Below the pieces are notes generated by a model. The model was not told the origin of the DNA and searched no databases. It saw nothing but the letters and a program-made list of their open reading frames with translations. This document shows, one piece after another, positions 63,242-64,000 of a stretch of 64,000 bases of DNA. Source of the DNA: Pseudonocardia oroxyli (GTDB lineage Bacteria; Actinomycetota; Actinomycetes; Mycobacteriales; Pseudonocardiaceae); the NCBI RefSeq assembly GCF_900102195.1, contig NZ_FNBE01000003.1, positions 368,160 to 432,159 of the forward strand, written 5' to 3'. The position numbers were made by a program, and so were the translations under genes. Numbering within the stretch: the stretch's first letter is position 1; each line of letters opens with the position of its first letter.

Positions 63242-64000
63242 TCACTCCCCCGACGACACCTCGGCTGCAGCAGCGGGTTCTTCACCGGTGATGGCGTAGG
63301 ACTCGATCTCCGACAGCTCGTAACCCCACTCCGCCATCTGCCCCAGATACCGGGCCGTGTCCGCACCGTGGTGGCGCCAGGTGTGCGGGCCGGTGCGGTC
63401 CTCCCATGCACACAGCACCGCCGCCGCGCACAACAGCAGCGCCCGCTTCGGCGACGCCGCCGCCACCATCTCCAACAACACCGCGACCTGCGCACCGTGC
63501 CGGAACCGATCCGACTCCCCGGACGTGAGCCCGAGCAGGTCGCGCAGCAGCGGCCACCCGGCCTCCATCGCCTGCCGCAGCGGATGATCCCCGGCCAGCA
63601 GGCAGGTCAGCACGAACCGCTCCGCACCCACCGGCGCCGTCTTCCGGGCAGCGAACGCTCGCAACCATTCCCGACGCACAACCGTCGCCGAACGCCACTG
63701 CTTGTTCCGCTCCACTACCACCCGCCGCGCCGCCTTCTCGTCCTCCGACAACCTCCTGCCCTGCCCCGCCGGGGCCCGGGTGGCATCCACGTGACCGAGG
63801 GCGAGCACGTCCCGGCACACGAACACCGCCACCGGCTGACGCTCGCCGATCCCGAAGCTGTGGCCAAGGTAGGCCGCGTGCCCGGGACACGACGCATGCT
63901 CGGCCGCGTCGATGCCGTGATCGTCGAGCCGGGCTGCAGGCCAGGTCACCAGGTCGCGGTCGATCACCTCCACCCCGGCCTCGACCAGCTCCGCCCGCGC
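63242..64000 (-). CDS. ParB-like protein, C-terminal part (5' end outside the window)
   Basis: At least 252 residues are present, and the frame stays open to the right edge. The first visible residues (AELVEAGVEVIDRDLVTWP) and the region RRLSEDEKAARRVVVERNKQ-WRSATVVRREWL, then FAARKTAPVGAERFVLTCLL, match the middle and end of ParB/RepB/Spo0J-type proteins of actinobacterial plasmids and integrative elements. A GHAAYLGHSFGIGERQPVA-VFVCRD stretch with one Cys precedes. Probably it binds parS-like or operator DNA. It is the first gene of the minus-strand unit running to the primase. Confidence 0.75.
   Translation of the reverse strand, partial: ARAELVEAGVEVIDRDLVTWPAARLDDHGIDAAEHASCPGHAAYLGHSFGIGERQPVAVFVCRDVLALGHVDATRAPAGQGRRLSEDEKAARRVVVERNKQWRSATVVRREWLRAFAARKTAPVGAERFVLTCLLAGDHPLRQAMEAGWPLLRDLLGLTSGESDRFRHGAQVAVLLEMVAAASPKRALLLCAAAVLCAWEDRTGPHTWRHHGADTARYLGQMAEWGYELSEIESYAITGEEPAAAAEVSSGE

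Overview
The window is high-GC actinobacterial chromosome, most likely from a Pseudonocardiaceae member such as Pseudonocardia. Evidence is the strong G/C bias at third codon positions, many GTG starts, 4-base stop/start overlaps, and the uvrA, uvrB, coaE, rpsA and pdtaR neighbourhood familiar from Mycobacterium and Streptomyces. The family assignment is inferred from gene content, not from any search.

Layout. 0-5.5 kb: small metabolic and regulatory genes (PAS sensor, AraC regulator, VOC, MmcQ/YjbR, hydrolase, PPOX, SMP-30, pirin, acetyltransferase). 5.5-6.3 kb: a non-coding array of degenerate hairpin repeats. 6.4-10.3 kb: SNF2 helicase plus SWIM-domain protein. 10.3-14.1 kb: an NMT1/ThiY-like ABC importer. 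14.3-28.6 kb: uvrA, an MBL hydrolase, an LCP ligase, an S9 peptidase, an MFS exporter, a MOSC protein, FKBP, a YfcE-like phosphodiesterase and two terC genes behind a probable yybP-ykoY riboswitch. 28.9-39.1 kb: a purple-acid-type phosphatase, a secreted-hydrolase/ABC-ATPase fusion with its permease, regulators and a GT87 enzyme. 39.2-47.2 kb: uvrB, DUF402, an ECF sigma pair, coaE-grpB, a lipoprotein and rpsA. 47.4-56.7 kb: a methyltransferase, an AlkZ-like protein, a thioesterase, the livKHMGF branched-chain amino acid importer and pdtaR.

At 56.8 kb a tRNA gene with anticodon CAA is followed at once by a tyrosine integrase and an excisionase. From there to the window end the genes are of mobile-element type: an Rv3235-family protein, unknown small proteins, a maltokinase-cap protein, an AEP primase/polymerase and a ParB-like protein. 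This is the left part of an integrative element (AICE-like); its right end lies beyond the window.

The most unusual content is non-coding. There are four kinds of recurring palindromic DNA: the 5.5-6.3 kb array, a GCTTGGGCGTCCCAAGC double-hairpin array at two loci, a 150-200 bp inverted-repeat-bounded element at three loci, and a TGAGCGGCGAT palindrome at three loci that contains the upstream gene's stop codon. The most unusual protein is the fusion at 30.5-33.3 kb. I saw no CRISPR array, transposase, rRNA or secondary-metabolite cluster.
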